64,000 nt of DNA from JANYLB01 sp963837715. Its GTDB lineage: Bacteria; Actinomycetota; Acidimicrobiia; IMCC26256; JANYLB01. The stretch spans positions 868,001 to 932,000 of the forward strand of contig CAWIOF010000002.1 of NCBI GenBank assembly GCA_963837715.1, in the 5' to 3' direction. A program made the position numbers and the translations under genes. Below are positions 45,759 to 57,174 of the stretch, piece by piece (the stretch's first letter is position 1; every line of letters begins with the position of its first letter). The notes below the pieces were generated by a model, which saw only the letters and a program-made list of their open reading frames with translations, did no database searches and was not told the DNA's origin.

Positions 45759-46315
45759 GCATCTCCACCAACGATCTCAAGAACGGCATGGCCCTCAACC
45801 TCCCCGAGGGCCTCATGACCGTCACCGAGTTCCAGCACGTGAAGCCGGGTAAGGGCGGTGCGTTCGTCCGCACGAAGCTCAAGAACTTCCGGACCGGCGC
45901 GGTGATCGAGCGGACGTACCGCGCCGACGAGAAGGTGCCGCTCGCGATGATCGACAAGCGCGAGATGCAGTACCTCTACCGCGACGGCAACAACTTCGTG
46001 TTCATGGACAACGACACCTACGACCAGGTCCAGGTCGATCCGGCCGACCTCGGGGAGGCCGCGCAGTACCTCAAGGAGGGCAACTCCGCCGTCCTGCCGA
46101 CCTTCGAGGACCGGGTCGTCGGCGTGGAGCTCCCCGCCGCGGTGGAGCTCGTGGTCACCGACACCGAGCCGGGGTTCGCCGGCGACCGCGTGTCGGGTGC
46201 GCGCAAGGCTGCGACGCTCGAGACCGGCCTCGTCGTGCAGGTGCCGTTGTTCGTCGAGACCGGTGAGACGATCAAGGTCGACACCCGTACCGGGGAGTAC
46301 CTGGCGCGCGCCTAG
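45755..46315 (+). CDS. efp: Translation elongation factor P
   Basis: EF-P relieves ribosome stalling at polyproline. The 186-residue product has the KOW-like domain I (STNDLKNGMALNL, FQHVKPGKGGAFVRTKLKN with Lys in the PGKGG loop), then OB domains with IDKREMQYLYRDGNNFVFMDNDTYDQV and the C-terminal signature KAATLETGLVVQVPLFVETGETIKVDTRTGEY. No EF-P-modifying enzyme gene lies in the window. GTG overlaps the pepP stop. Confidence 0.97.
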   Translation: MSISTNDLKNGMALNLPEGLMTVTEFQHVKPGKGGAFVRTKLKNFRTGAVIERTYRADEKVPLAMIDKREMQYLYRDGNNFVFMDNDTYDQVQVDPADLGEAAQYLKEGNSAVLPTFEDRVVGVELPAAVELVVTDTEPGFAGDRVSGARKAATLETGLVVQVPLFVETGETIKVDTRTGEYLARA

Positions 46316-46321
46316 CGCGCC
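46303..46321 (+). terminator. GC hairpin over the efp stop codon
   Basis: GGCGCGC-GCCTA-GCGCGCC is a perfect 7-bp stem with the TAG stop in or next to the loop. It lies 9 nt before nusB, so it may modulate rather than end transcription. Confidence 0.4.
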
Positions 46322-46330
46322 GGCGCCACG

Positions 46331-46747
46331 ATGCGGCCGCGCCGCCTGGCCCGGGAACGGGCGCTCGAACTGTGTTACGAGCTCGAGCAACGCCCGGGTT
46401 CGCTCGACGCGTTGCTCGCCCAGCTCCCGACCGCGCCCGACGCGTATTCGGTCTCGCTCGCTCGGGGCGTCGAGGAGCACCGAGACGAGATCGACGCGCT
46501 GCTCCGTCGGTACTCCGAGCACTGGGCGCTCGAACGCATGCCGGTGATCGACCGGGCCGTCCTCCGGTTGGGTTGCTACGAGCTCGCCTACGTGCCCGAC
46601 ACCCCCACCGGTGTCGTGATCAGCGAGGCCGTCGAGCTGGCCAAGGAGTACTCGACCAAGGACTCCGGCCGGTTCGTGAACGGGATGCTCGGCCGGATCG
46701 CCGAAGAGGTGCGCTCGGCCCCCGCCACTCCCGGGCCCCAGTCGTGA
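46331..46747 (+). CDS. nusB: Transcription antitermination factor NusB
   Basis: NusB with NusE binds boxA RNA in rRNA operons. The 138-residue all-alpha protein has RRLARERALELCYELEQRPGS, YSVSLARGVEEHRDEIDALLRRYSEHWALERMPVIDRAVLRLGCYEL, and ISEAVELAKEYSTKDSGRFVNGMLGRI, the family signature. No clear Shine-Dalgarno. Frame intact. Confidence 0.95.
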   Translation: MRPRRLARERALELCYELEQRPGSLDALLAQLPTAPDAYSVSLARGVEEHRDEIDALLRRYSEHWALERMPVIDRAVLRLGCYELAYVPDTPTGVVISEAVELAKEYSTKDSGRFVNGMLGRIAEEVRSAPATPGPQS

Positions 46748-46760
46748 CCCGCGCCGCCCG

Positions 46761-47084
46761 ATGATGGCGACGTCGCCGGCGGCGCCCGCCGAGGTCGAGC
46801 TCGAGGAGCTCGGCGCGGAACCCGACTTCGAGGAGGGCATCGAGACCGACACGCCGTGGCTGGTGATCGTGTGGAACGATCCCGTGAACCTCATGTCGTA
46901 CGTGGTGTTCGTCTTCCAGAAGCTGTTCGGGTACTCGCGGGAGAAGGCGACGAAGCTGATGCTCGAGGTGCACCACGACGGCAAGTCGGTCGTGGCGAGC
47001 GGGACCCGAGAGAAGGCCGAAGGCGACGTCGGCCGGCTCCATGCCCACGGCCTCTGGGCCACCATGGAACGCGACACGCCCTGA
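46761..47084 (+). CDS. clpS: ClpS protease adaptor
   Basis: ClpS delivers N-degron substrates to ClpA/ClpC-ClpP. The 107-residue protein has an acidic N-terminal extension then PWLVIVWNDPVNLMSYVVFVFQKLFGYSREKATKLMLEVHHDGKSVV and EKAEGDVGRLHAHGLWATME, covering the substrate-binding pocket residues (ND near the strand, M and HH region). Its stop overlaps the next start. Frame intact. Confidence 0.94.
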   Translation: MMATSPAAPAEVELEELGAEPDFEEGIETDTPWLVIVWNDPVNLMSYVVFVFQKLFGYSREKATKLMLEVHHDGKSVVASGTREKAEGDVGRLHAHGLWATMERDTP

Positions 47085-47591
47085 TGGCGTCGGTGAAGAA
47101 GCGCCGCAAGGGGGTCGTGCTCGAGCTCTCGCCCGAGGAGGTCGCGCTGTTGCAGACCCTCCCGGCCCAGCTCGCGCCCGTCATCGAAGGGGGTCCGCCC
47201 GCGAGCGAGGGCACGGATCCCGTCCGCGACCGGCTTGTTCCCCCGCGCCTACCTCGACCCGACGGAGGAGGAGGCGGAGCACAACTGGCAGGACATGGTC
47301 CACTCCGATCTCGTGGCCGAGAAGTCGGCGGCCCTCGCCGTGCTCGCCGAGACGCTCGAGCGTGTCGCCGACGCCGACCGCGACGCGAAGCTCACCCTCG
47401 ACCGCGCCGAGACCGAAGCCTGGCTGTCGGCGCTCAACGATGCCCGCCTGGCGTTGGGCGTGACCCTCGGGATCACCGAGGACCACGATCCGAGCCTCCT
47501 CGATCCCGCGGATCCCGCGTCGCAACCGTTCTTCGTCTACGACTGGCTCACGATGCTGCAGGGCACCATCCTCGAGGTGCTGTTCGAGTAG
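47084..47591 (+). CDS. DUF2017 family protein (one frame break)
   Basis: Actinobacterial DUF2017 proteins are usually found next to clpS; their function is not established. The product (~168 residues) has VLELSPEEVALLQTLPAQL, DRLFPRAYLDPTEEEAEHNWQDMVHSDLVAEKSAAL, LDRAETEAWLSALNDARLALGVTLGI and DWLTMLQGTILEVLFE. One frame change near 47235 fits one extra base. Confidence 0.85.
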
Positions 47592-47603
47592 GAGATGGTG
47601 GAG

Positions 47604-47609
47604 TAAGGT
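47604..47609 (+). promoter_or_regulatory. -10-like TAAGGT, candidate promoter of the pyr operon
   Basis: TAAGGT lies 16 nt before the PyrR-binding loop and 49 nt before the pyrR ATG, which would put the whole loop in the 5' leader. No clear -35 box. Confidence 0.35.
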
Positions 47610-47624
47610 TCCAGCGACCGTGAA

Positions 47625-47644
47625 GGGGATCCTGTGAGGTCCCC
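47625..47644 (+). promoter_or_regulatory. PyrR-binding loop in the pyr leader RNA
   Basis: GGGGATCCTGTGAGGTCCCC folds as a stem with the loop CC-TGTGA-GG. It matches the PyrR-binding consensus UCCNGNGAGGU exactly in the conserved bases. It lies two bases before the Shine-Dalgarno CGGAGGAG of pyrR (ATG 47659). In mycobacteria PyrR binding at such a site represses translation; no terminator/antiterminator pair is visible here, so translational control is the likelier mode. Confidence 0.75.
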
Positions 47645-47658
47645 ACGGAGGAGCACCG

Positions 47659-48303
47659 ATGCCCGAGAGCACCCGCGCCGCGCGCGCGTCGAACACCGCC
47701 GAGCCGGCCGCCGGCCCCCCGAACATCAGTGGCCCGGCCGATGAGTTCGTGCTCCGCACCGAGGTCTTCTCCGCCGACGACCTCCGTCGCGCCCACACCC
47801 GCATCGCCCACGAGATCGTCGAACGCAACCACGGTGCCGACGAACTGATCCTCGTCGGCCTCCACACGCGAGGCCCCGCGATCGCCCGCCGGATCGCCGC
47901 CGCGATCGAGTCGTTCGAGCAGGTCGTCGTGCCGGTGGGCACCCTCGACGTCGCCTTCTACCGCGACGACATCGGGCTGCGGGCCGTCCAGCCCCTCGGT
48001 GCGACCGAGGTCCCGGTCGACATCGGCGGCAAGGTGGTCGTCCTGGTCGACGACGTGCTCTTCACCGGCCGGACCATCCGCGCCGCACTCGACGCGTTGA
48101 CCGAGCTCGGTCGGGCCCGGGCGGTGCAGCTCGCGGTGCTGGTCGACCGCGGGCACCGGGAGCTGCCGATCCGGGCCGACTTCGTGGGCAAGAACCTCCC
48201 GACCCGCGAAGCCGAAGACGTGCGCGTCCGGCTCCACGAGACCGATGCCGTCGCCGACGACGTGATCGAGCTGTGGGGCCCGGCCGAGGGGGGTGCGGCG
48301 TGA
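47659..48303 (+). CDS. pyrR: Pyrimidine operon regulator / uracil phosphoribosyltransferase PyrR
   Basis: PyrR binds the pyr leader RNA when UMP is abundant and has weak UPRTase activity. The 214-residue product has a ~30-residue N-terminal extension, FSADDLRRAHTRIAHEIVERN, LVGLHTRGPAIARRIA, DVAFYRDDIGL, and the PRPP motif VVLVDDVLFTGRTIRAALDAL, then AVLVDRGHRELPIRADFVGKNLPT. First gene of a tightly overlapping pyr operon. Frame intact. Confidence 0.95.
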   Translation: MPESTRAARASNTAEPAAGPPNISGPADEFVLRTEVFSADDLRRAHTRIAHEIVERNHGADELILVGLHTRGPAIARRIAAAIESFEQVVVPVGTLDVAFYRDDIGLRAVQPLGATEVPVDIGGKVVVLVDDVLFTGRTIRAALDALTELGRARAVQLAVLVDRGHRELPIRADFVGKNLPTREAEDVRVRLHETDAVADDVIELWGPAEGGAA

Positions 48304-49223
48304 GGCACCTGCTCTCGATCGACGATCTCGACCGCACCGGGCTCGAGCAGATCCTCGACCTCTCGGAGCGGTTCATCGAGGTGACGCACCGGGACATCCC
48401 GAAGGTCCCGGCGCTGCGGGGCAAGACCGTGGTGTCGCTCTTCTACGAGGAGTCGACCCGGACCCGACTGTCGTTCGAGACCGCGGCGAAGCGTCTCTCG
48501 GCCGACACCATGACCTTCACGGTCGGATCGTCGTCGGTCAAGAAGGGCGAGAGCCTGCGCGACACCGTGCAGACCATCGAGGCGATGGGCATCGACGCGA
48601 TGGTCGTCCGCCACGGCAGCGCGGGTGCGCCGAACCGCATCACCGAGTGGATCGACGCCGCGATCGTCAACGCAGGCGACGGCTGCCACGAACATCCGAC
48701 CCAGGCCCTCCTCGACGTGCTCACCCTGCGTCGGCGCCGACCGTCGGGGCTCGACGGATGCCGGATCGCGATCGTCGGCGACGTCCGTCACTCCCGGGTC
48801 GCCCGCAGCGACGTGCTCGCCTTCACCGCGTTGGGTGCCGACGTGACCCTCGTCGCGCCGCCGACGTTGTTGCCCGAGTCGCTCGAGGGCTGGCCGGTCA
48901 CCGTGAGCTACGACCTCGACGAAGTCCTGCCGAACGTCGACGTGCTGTACCTCCTGCGCATCCAACTCGAGCGCCAGAGCGAGGCACTCTTCCCCTCGCT
49001 CCGGGAGTACACCAGCCGCTACGGCCTCACCGCCGCACGCGCGGCCCGGCTCCCCGCCGATGCGTTGGTCATGCATCCCGGCCCGATGAACCGCGGGGTC
49101 GAGATCTCCGCCGAGGTCGCCGACGGCCCGGTGTCGCTCATCGCGGAACAGGTCGCGAACGGCGTCGCCGTGCGCATGGCCGTGCTCTACACGCTGCTCG
49201 GATCGGGAGGTCCCGTTGCCTGA
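48300..49223 (+). CDS. pyrB: Aspartate carbamoyltransferase catalytic subunit
   Basis: PyrB makes carbamoyl-aspartate from aspartate and carbamoyl phosphate. The 307-residue product has the carbamoyl-phosphate motif FYEESTRTRLSFETAAKRL, VKKGESLRDTVQTIEAMGIDAMVVRHG, DGCHEHPTQALLDV and VMHPGPMNRGVEI. No regulatory subunit gene (pyrI) is adjacent. GTG overlaps the pyrR stop. Frame intact. Confidence 0.96.
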   Translation: MRHLLSIDDLDRTGLEQILDLSERFIEVTHRDIPKVPALRGKTVVSLFYEESTRTRLSFETAAKRLSADTMTFTVGSSSVKKGESLRDTVQTIEAMGIDAMVVRHGSAGAPNRITEWIDAAIVNAGDGCHEHPTQALLDVLTLRRRRPSGLDGCRIAIVGDVRHSRVARSDVLAFTALGADVTLVAPPTLLPESLEGWPVTVSYDLDEVLPNVDVLYLLRIQLERQSEALFPSLREYTSRYGLTAARAARLPADALVMHPGPMNRGVEISAEVADGPVSLIAEQVANGVAVRMAVLYTLLGSGGPVA

Positions 49224-50542
49224 CACGTCCTCTCCACGAACGCTCCTCATCCGCGGCGGTCGCATCGTCGACGCCGGCGGCGAGCGGACGGCCGACGTGC
49301 TCGTCGCCGACGGCCGCATCGTCGAGGTGGGGGAGCACCTCACCGGGGCCGAAGGCAGTGACCATCGCGAGCTCGACGCGAGTGGGTGCGTCGTCGCCCC
49401 GGGCCTCGTCGACCTGCACGTGCACCTGCGCGAGCCGGGCGACGAAGAGGCGGAGAACGATCGAGACCGGTGCCCGCGCCGCGGCACTCGGAGGGTTCAC
49501 GGCGGTGGTCGCGATGCCGAACACCACGCCACCGCTCGACGACGCCGCGGTGGTCGAGTCGGTGTTCGCTCGCGGCGCCATCTCCACCTGCGACGTCGTG
49601 TCCTCGGGCTGCATCACCAAGCGACGCGAGGGCCATGAACTGGCGCCGATGGGGGAGCTCCACGGCCTCGGCGTCCGGATCTTCACCGACGACGGCGCGT
49701 GCGTGGCCGAGTCGGGGGTCATGCGGAGGGCGCTCGAGTACGCCCGCTCGCTGCCGGGGGCGGTGCTCGCCCAGCACGCCGAGGATCCGTCGCTCGCGGC
49801 CGGCGGCCACATGCACGAGGGCGCGTGGTCGAGCCGGCTCGGCATCCCGGGCCGGCCGGGCGCGGCGGAGTCGACGATCATCGCCCGAGACATCGCCCTC
49901 GCCGAGCTCACCGGTGCGCCGGTGCACTTCCTGCACGTCTCGACCGCCGAAGCGGTCGACCTGGTGCGCGACGCGAAGGCACGGGGAGTCGCGGTGACGG
50001 CCGAGGTCGCCCCGCACCACTTCACGCTGACCGATGCCTGCTGCGCCTCGTTCGACCCGGCCTTCAAGGTCCATCCACCCCTGCGCACCGACGCCGACAT
50101 CGACGCGATCAAGCAGGGCCTGGCCGACGGCACCATCGACGCCATCGCCACCGACCACGCCCCGCACACGCCCGAGGCGAAGGAGCGGACGTTCGAGGAG
50201 GCACCGCCCGGGATGCTCGGCCTCGAGACCGCGCTCGCGCTCACCCTCACCGAGCTGGTGGAACCGGGTGTGCTCTCGCTCGTCGACGCGCTCGCGCTGC
50301 TCTCGTGGCGCCCCGCGGCGATCGCCGGCCTCACCGAACGCGGTCACGGCGGTCCCGTCGCCCCGGGCGCGGCCGCGAACCTCTGCGTGATCGACCCGGC
50401 CCTGGCCTGGGAGGTCGACGCCGACAAGCTCGCGAGCCGCTCCCGCAACACACCCTTCGCGGGCCGCAAGCTGACGGGCCGAGTCCGCCACACCCTGCTG
50501 CGAGGAGAACCCGTCGTGATCGACGGAGAGGCCACCCGATGA
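49216..50542 (+). CDS. pyrC: Dihydroorotase (one frame break)
   Basis: PyrC cyclises carbamoyl-aspartate to dihydroorotate. Class I dihydroorotase motifs: VVAPGLVDLHVHLREPG (metal-binding HxH), FTAVVAMPNTTPPLD, VLAQHAEDPSL, APVHFLHVSTAEAV, FKVHPPLR, IATDHAPHT (catalytic Asp), RNTPFAGRKLTG. About 441 residues. One frame change near 49460 fits an extra A (GAGAACG for GAGACG). TTG start overlaps the pyrB stop, with GGGAGG upstream. Confidence 0.94.
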
Positions 50543-50546
50543 CGCC

Positions 50547-50630
50547 GGAGGAGAAGCGGAGTCGGCGGACATCCCCTCGCGGGAGCTCGAGCGGGTGGGC
50601 GAGAGAGCCGACGCAGCGGAGCCGACCATC
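50547..50630 (+). repeat. Dispersed ~80-bp intergenic repeat, copy 6 (forward), between pyrC and carA
   Basis: Landmarks: GGAGGAGAAGCGGAGTCGGC, GGACA, GGTGGGCGAGAGAGCC, ACGCAGCGGAGCCGACCATC. Its end runs directly into AAGGAGG, the Shine-Dalgarno used by carA. The copy is also open in the carA frame from an ATG at 50539. Confidence 0.85.
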
Positions 50631-50646
50631 AAGGAGGCGTGACGGG

Positions 50647-51717
50647 GTGTTGGTGCTGGGGGACGGGACCCTGTTCGAGGGGGAGCTCGTCGGCGCCGAG
50701 CGTGACGCGGTGGCGACGGGGGAGGTCGTGTTCAACACGTCGCTCTCCGGCTACCAGGAGATCATCACCGACCCGAGCTACGCGGGGCAGATCATCAGCT
50801 TCACGTACCCGCACATCGGCAACTACGGGGTGAACCCCGACGACGCCGAGAGTCGTCGTCCGTTCTGTCGGGGCATCATCGTGCGCGACCTCGCCCGCCG
50901 GCCGAGCAACTGGCGGTCGACGGGGGATCTCGACTCGTACCTGCGGGAGCACGGCGTGCCGGGCATCACCGGGATCGACACCCGTCGCCTCACCCGGCAC
51001 CTGCGCGACTCCGGGTCGATGCCCGGCGGGTTCGGTCCCGACGAAGCGTCGGCTCGGACCGCTGCCGCTGCGGCGCCCACCACCGAGGGGGTCGATCTGG
51101 TCGCCGAGGTCACGACCGACGCGCCGTACACGGTGGGCGACCCCGACGCGCCGTTCCACGTGGTCGCGTACGACTTCGGCATCAAGACGACGATCCTGCG
51201 CCACCTCGCGAGCGCCGGGTGCCACGTCGAGGTGGTGCCGGCGTCGACGGCCGCGGCCGACGTGCTCGCGCGCAATCCCGACGGCGTGTTCCTCTCCAAC
51301 GGCCCCGGCGACCCGACTGCGGTCGCGGGCGCGGCGGCCACCGTGGCCGCGCTGCTCGGCGAGGTCCCGGTGTTCGGCATCTGCCTCGGGCACCAGATCA
51401 TGGGGCTCGCGCTCGGCGCCGAGACGCACAAGCTGGCGTTCGGGCACCACGGGGCGAACCACCCGGTGCGCAACGAGCAGACCGGTCAGGTCGAGATCAC
51501 GAGCCAGAACCACAACTACGTCGTGCAGGCCGACACCGTGCCCGGCGGCGCCGACGTCACCCACGTGAACCTCAACGACGGGACGGTCGAAGGGCTGGCG
51601 GTGCGGGGCGTGCCCGCGTTCAGCGTGCAGCACCACCCCGAAGCCGGTCCCGGCCCCCACGACGCCTCGTACCTGTTCACCTCGTTCACCGACCTGATGA
51701 CAGGTTCCACCTCATGA
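50647..51717 (+). CDS. carA: Carbamoyl-phosphate synthase small (glutaminase) subunit
   Basis: CarA hydrolyses glutamine to feed ammonia to CarB. The 356-residue product has VLVLGDGTLFEGE, VFNTSLSGYQEIITDPSYAGQI, TFTYPHIGNYGVN-type segments, YDFGIKTTILRHL, FLSNGPGDP and the triad motifs VFGICLGHQIMGLA (Cys) and FSVQHHPEAGPGP (His, Glu). GTG 50647 is chosen for the AAGGAGG 9 nt upstream; the frame stays open to ATG 50539, which overlaps the pyrC stop (ATGA) and would add a 36-residue tail coded by the repeat. Frame intact. Confidence 0.95.
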   Translation: MLVLGDGTLFEGELVGAERDAVATGEVVFNTSLSGYQEIITDPSYAGQIISFTYPHIGNYGVNPDDAESRRPFCRGIIVRDLARRPSNWRSTGDLDSYLREHGVPGITGIDTRRLTRHLRDSGSMPGGFGPDEASARTAAAAAPTTEGVDLVAEVTTDAPYTVGDPDAPFHVVAYDFGIKTTILRHLASAGCHVEVVPASTAAADVLARNPDGVFLSNGPGDPTAVAGAAATVAALLGEVPVFGICLGHQIMGLALGAETHKLAFGHHGANHPVRNEQTGQVEITSQNHNYVVQADTVPGGADVTHVNLNDGTVEGLAVRGVPAFSVQHHPEAGPGPHDASYLFTSFTDLMTGSTS

Positions 51718-51734
51718 CGAAAGCCGGTTGACCC

Positions 51735-55044
<3,310 letters not shown>

Positions 55045-55048
<4 letters not shown>

Positions 55049-56046
55049 CGCCCCCCGCCCCGGGACCGCTTTGGCGTCGCAGGTACAGCCATATCCTGCG
55101 CCGGCGACGCCGAACCGGGTCGTTCCCGGAGGTCGACACAACCGTGCGGTTGGGGTCGGTGGAGCTGGCGAACCCGATCGTTGCCGCATCGGGCACGTTC
55201 GGCCACGGCGACGAAGTGGCCCGGGTGTGTGATCCGAGCCGCCTCGGTGCGGTCACGGTGAAGTCGCTCGCGCCCTACGCGTGGCCGGGTAACCCTCCGC
55301 CCCGCCTCCGGACCACTGCCTCGGGGATGCTCAACTCGGTCGGGCTCGAGGGCCCCGGAGTGGAGCACTGGGTCGCGCACGAGCTCCCGCTGCTGCTCGC
55401 GCGCGGCGCGCGCGTCATCGCGTCGGTGTGGGGTCGCACCGTCGACGACTTCGCGCTCGCGGCGAAGCAACTCGGCCCCGCGCTCGACGACCTGCTCGCG
55501 GTCGAGGTGAACGTCAGTTGTCCGAACGTCGAAGACCGCGCGCGGATGTTCGCCCACTCGACCGAAGCGACGCGGGCTGCGATCGGTGCGGTGGTCGCGG
55601 AGGTCGGCGCCACTCCGGTCTTCGCGAAGTTGTCACCGAACACCTGGGAGATCGTCGACATCGCGGGTGCCGCGATCGACGCGGGCGCCACGGGTCTCAC
55701 GCTCGTGAACACGCTGCTCGGTCTCGCGATCGACGCCGACGCGCGCGTGCTCGCGCTCGGTGGTGGGGGAGGCGGGCTCTCCGGACCCGCGATCAAGCCG
55801 GTCGCGCTGCGCGCGGTGCACGAGGTGACGCGGGTGCATCCCGGCGTCCCCGTGATCGGGACGGGCGGCATCGCGTCGGGGCTCGACGCGGTCGAGATGT
55901 TGCTCGCGGGCGCGACGGCGGTCGGGGTGGGGACGATCACGTTCCGCGAGCCGCGCGCGATGCTGCGCATCGTCGGCGAGCTCGTGGCGTGGTGCAGCGA
56001 ACAGGGAGTGGCGAAGGTGTCGGATCTGACCGGAGGGTTGCGATGA
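55045..56046 (+). CDS. pyrD: Dihydroorotate dehydrogenase, class 1B-like catalytic subunit
   Basis: PyrD oxidises dihydroorotate to orotate on FMN. The active-site base is Cys in VEVNVSCPNVED, with VFAKLSPNTWEIVDIAGAA, LTLVNTLLGLAIDADAR, GGLSGPAIKPVALRAV and VIGTGGIASGLDAVEMLLAGA, all typical of class 1B. That class normally works with the iron-sulfur subunit PyrK, which is not adjacent. ATG 55045 overlaps the carB stop; GTG 55143, with GGAGG 10 nt before it and a start closer to family norms (VRLGSVELANPIV), is a strong alternative. Frame intact. Confidence 0.93.
55072..55111 (+). promoter_or_regulatory. Overlapping inverted repeats between the two possible pyrD starts
   Basis: GGCGTCGC (55072-55079) is complementary to GCGACGCC about 30 nt downstream, while CGCAGG inside it can instead pair with CCTGCG. 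The two hairpins exclude each other. If pyrD starts at GTG 55143 this would be a 5'-leader structure. Weak evidence. Confidence 0.25.
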
Positions 56047-56731
56047 AGTTGGTGAAGGACCGCCTGGCTCTGGCGCTCGATGTCGGCGGACTCGACGACG
56101 CGTTGCCCCTGGCCCGGAGGCTGGCGCCGTGGTTCGGCATCGCCAAGGTGGGCCACGAGCTGTTCGCCGAAGCGGGCCCGGAGGTGTTCGACCGCTTGCA
56201 CGAGCTGGGGTTCCGGGTCTTCGCCGACGTGAAGCTCTACGACATCCCCACGACGATCGAGCGGGCGACCCGGGCCCACGCCCGTCACGGGGTCGACTTC
56301 ATCAACTTCCCCGCGGTGGGCGGTGTGGAGATGCTGCGCGCCGCGGTCGCGGGCGCGAACGAGGGCGCCCGGGATGTTCACGCGCCGCCGCCGGTGACGC
56401 TCGCGGTCACGGTGCTCACGAGCGAGGTGAACACCGACGCGTTCGCGGCGCGACTCGCGATCGCACGCGAGGCGTGGCGTCGACGGTGTCGTGTGCGCGG
56501 CCGCGGAAGCAGGCGACGTCGCGCGCGTCGGGACTCCTGCCCTTCGTGCCCGGCGTCCGACTTCCGGGCGACGACGCCAACGACCAGTCGCGCGTCTCGA
56601 CGCCCGAGTCGGCGCTCGCCGCGGGCGCCGAGTGGTTGGTGATCGGTCGGACGGTGACCGCGTCACCCGACCCGGAAGGTGCCGCGGCGCGCGTCACCGA
56701 GTCGGCGCAATCCGGCCTCGCGGTGGTCTGA
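56043..56731 (+). CDS. pyrF: Orotidine 5'-phosphate decarboxylase (frame breaks)
   Basis: PyrF decarboxylates OMP to UMP. RLALALDVGGLDDALPLARRL, FGIAKVGHELFAEAGPEVFDRLHELGFRVFADVKLYDIPTTI (catalytic DxKxxDIP), FINFPAVGGVEMLRAA, LAVTVLTS, then after frame changes near 56475 and 56528 VDGVVCAAAEAGDVA and GLLPFVPGVRLPGDDANDQSRVSTPESALAAGAEWLVIGRTVT. About 229 residues, the bacterial group I size, unlike the longer mycobacterial type. ATG overlaps the pyrD stop. Confidence 0.93.
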
Positions 56732-56778
56732 CCGAGCTCCGAGCGAGAACGCAGTGAGAATCGCGCGCGCGGCCCAGG

Positions 56779-56806
56779 TTGCCCACGGGGAGACGCTGCC
56801 TATACT
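56779..56806 (+). promoter_or_regulatory. Sigma70-type promoter for mihF
   Basis: TTGCCC (56779-56784), 16-nt spacer, TATACT (56801-56806). It is the best promoter match in the window, 43 nt before the mihF ATG, which has CGGAGG upstream. Confidence 0.65.
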
Positions 56807-56848
56807 GAGCCGCTCGCCCGCTGACGCTCTCGCGGAGGTCTTTCGCAT

Positions 56849-57164
56849 ATGCCACTGCCGCCCACACTCACGCCCGAACAGCGCACCGCTGCGCTCGCGA
56901 AAGCCGCGGAGGCGCGGCGAGTTCGCGCGGAGGTGAAGGAGAAGCTCAAGATGGGCTCCCTCTCGCTGAGCGAGCTGTTCGAGCAGGGCGACCGCGACGA
57001 CATCCTCGCCAAGTTGAAGGTCGTCAGCGTGCTCGAGTCGATGCCCGGTGTGGGCAAGGTGCGCGCCCGCCGGATCATGGCCGATCTCGAGATCAGCGAG
57101 AGTCGCCGCCTCCGCGGTCTCGGCCGGAACCAGCGCGAGGCGCTGCTCTCCGAGTTCCCGTCGC
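56849..57164 (+). CDS. mihF: Actinobacterial integration host factor MihF
   Basis: MihF is a nucleoid-associated, non-specific DNA-binding protein found only in actinobacteria. PLPPTLTPEQRTAALAKAAEARRVRAEVKEKLKMGSLSLSELFEQ and the helix-two-turn-helix VLESMPGVGKVRARRIMADLEISESRRLRGLGRNQREALLSEF are typical (about 105 residues). The open frame continues past the expected end; one extra C near 57167 would give a TGA right after SEFPSR, so the end given is approximate. Strong promoter upstream. Confidence 0.9.
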
Positions 57165-57174
57165 GCTCGAGGCT

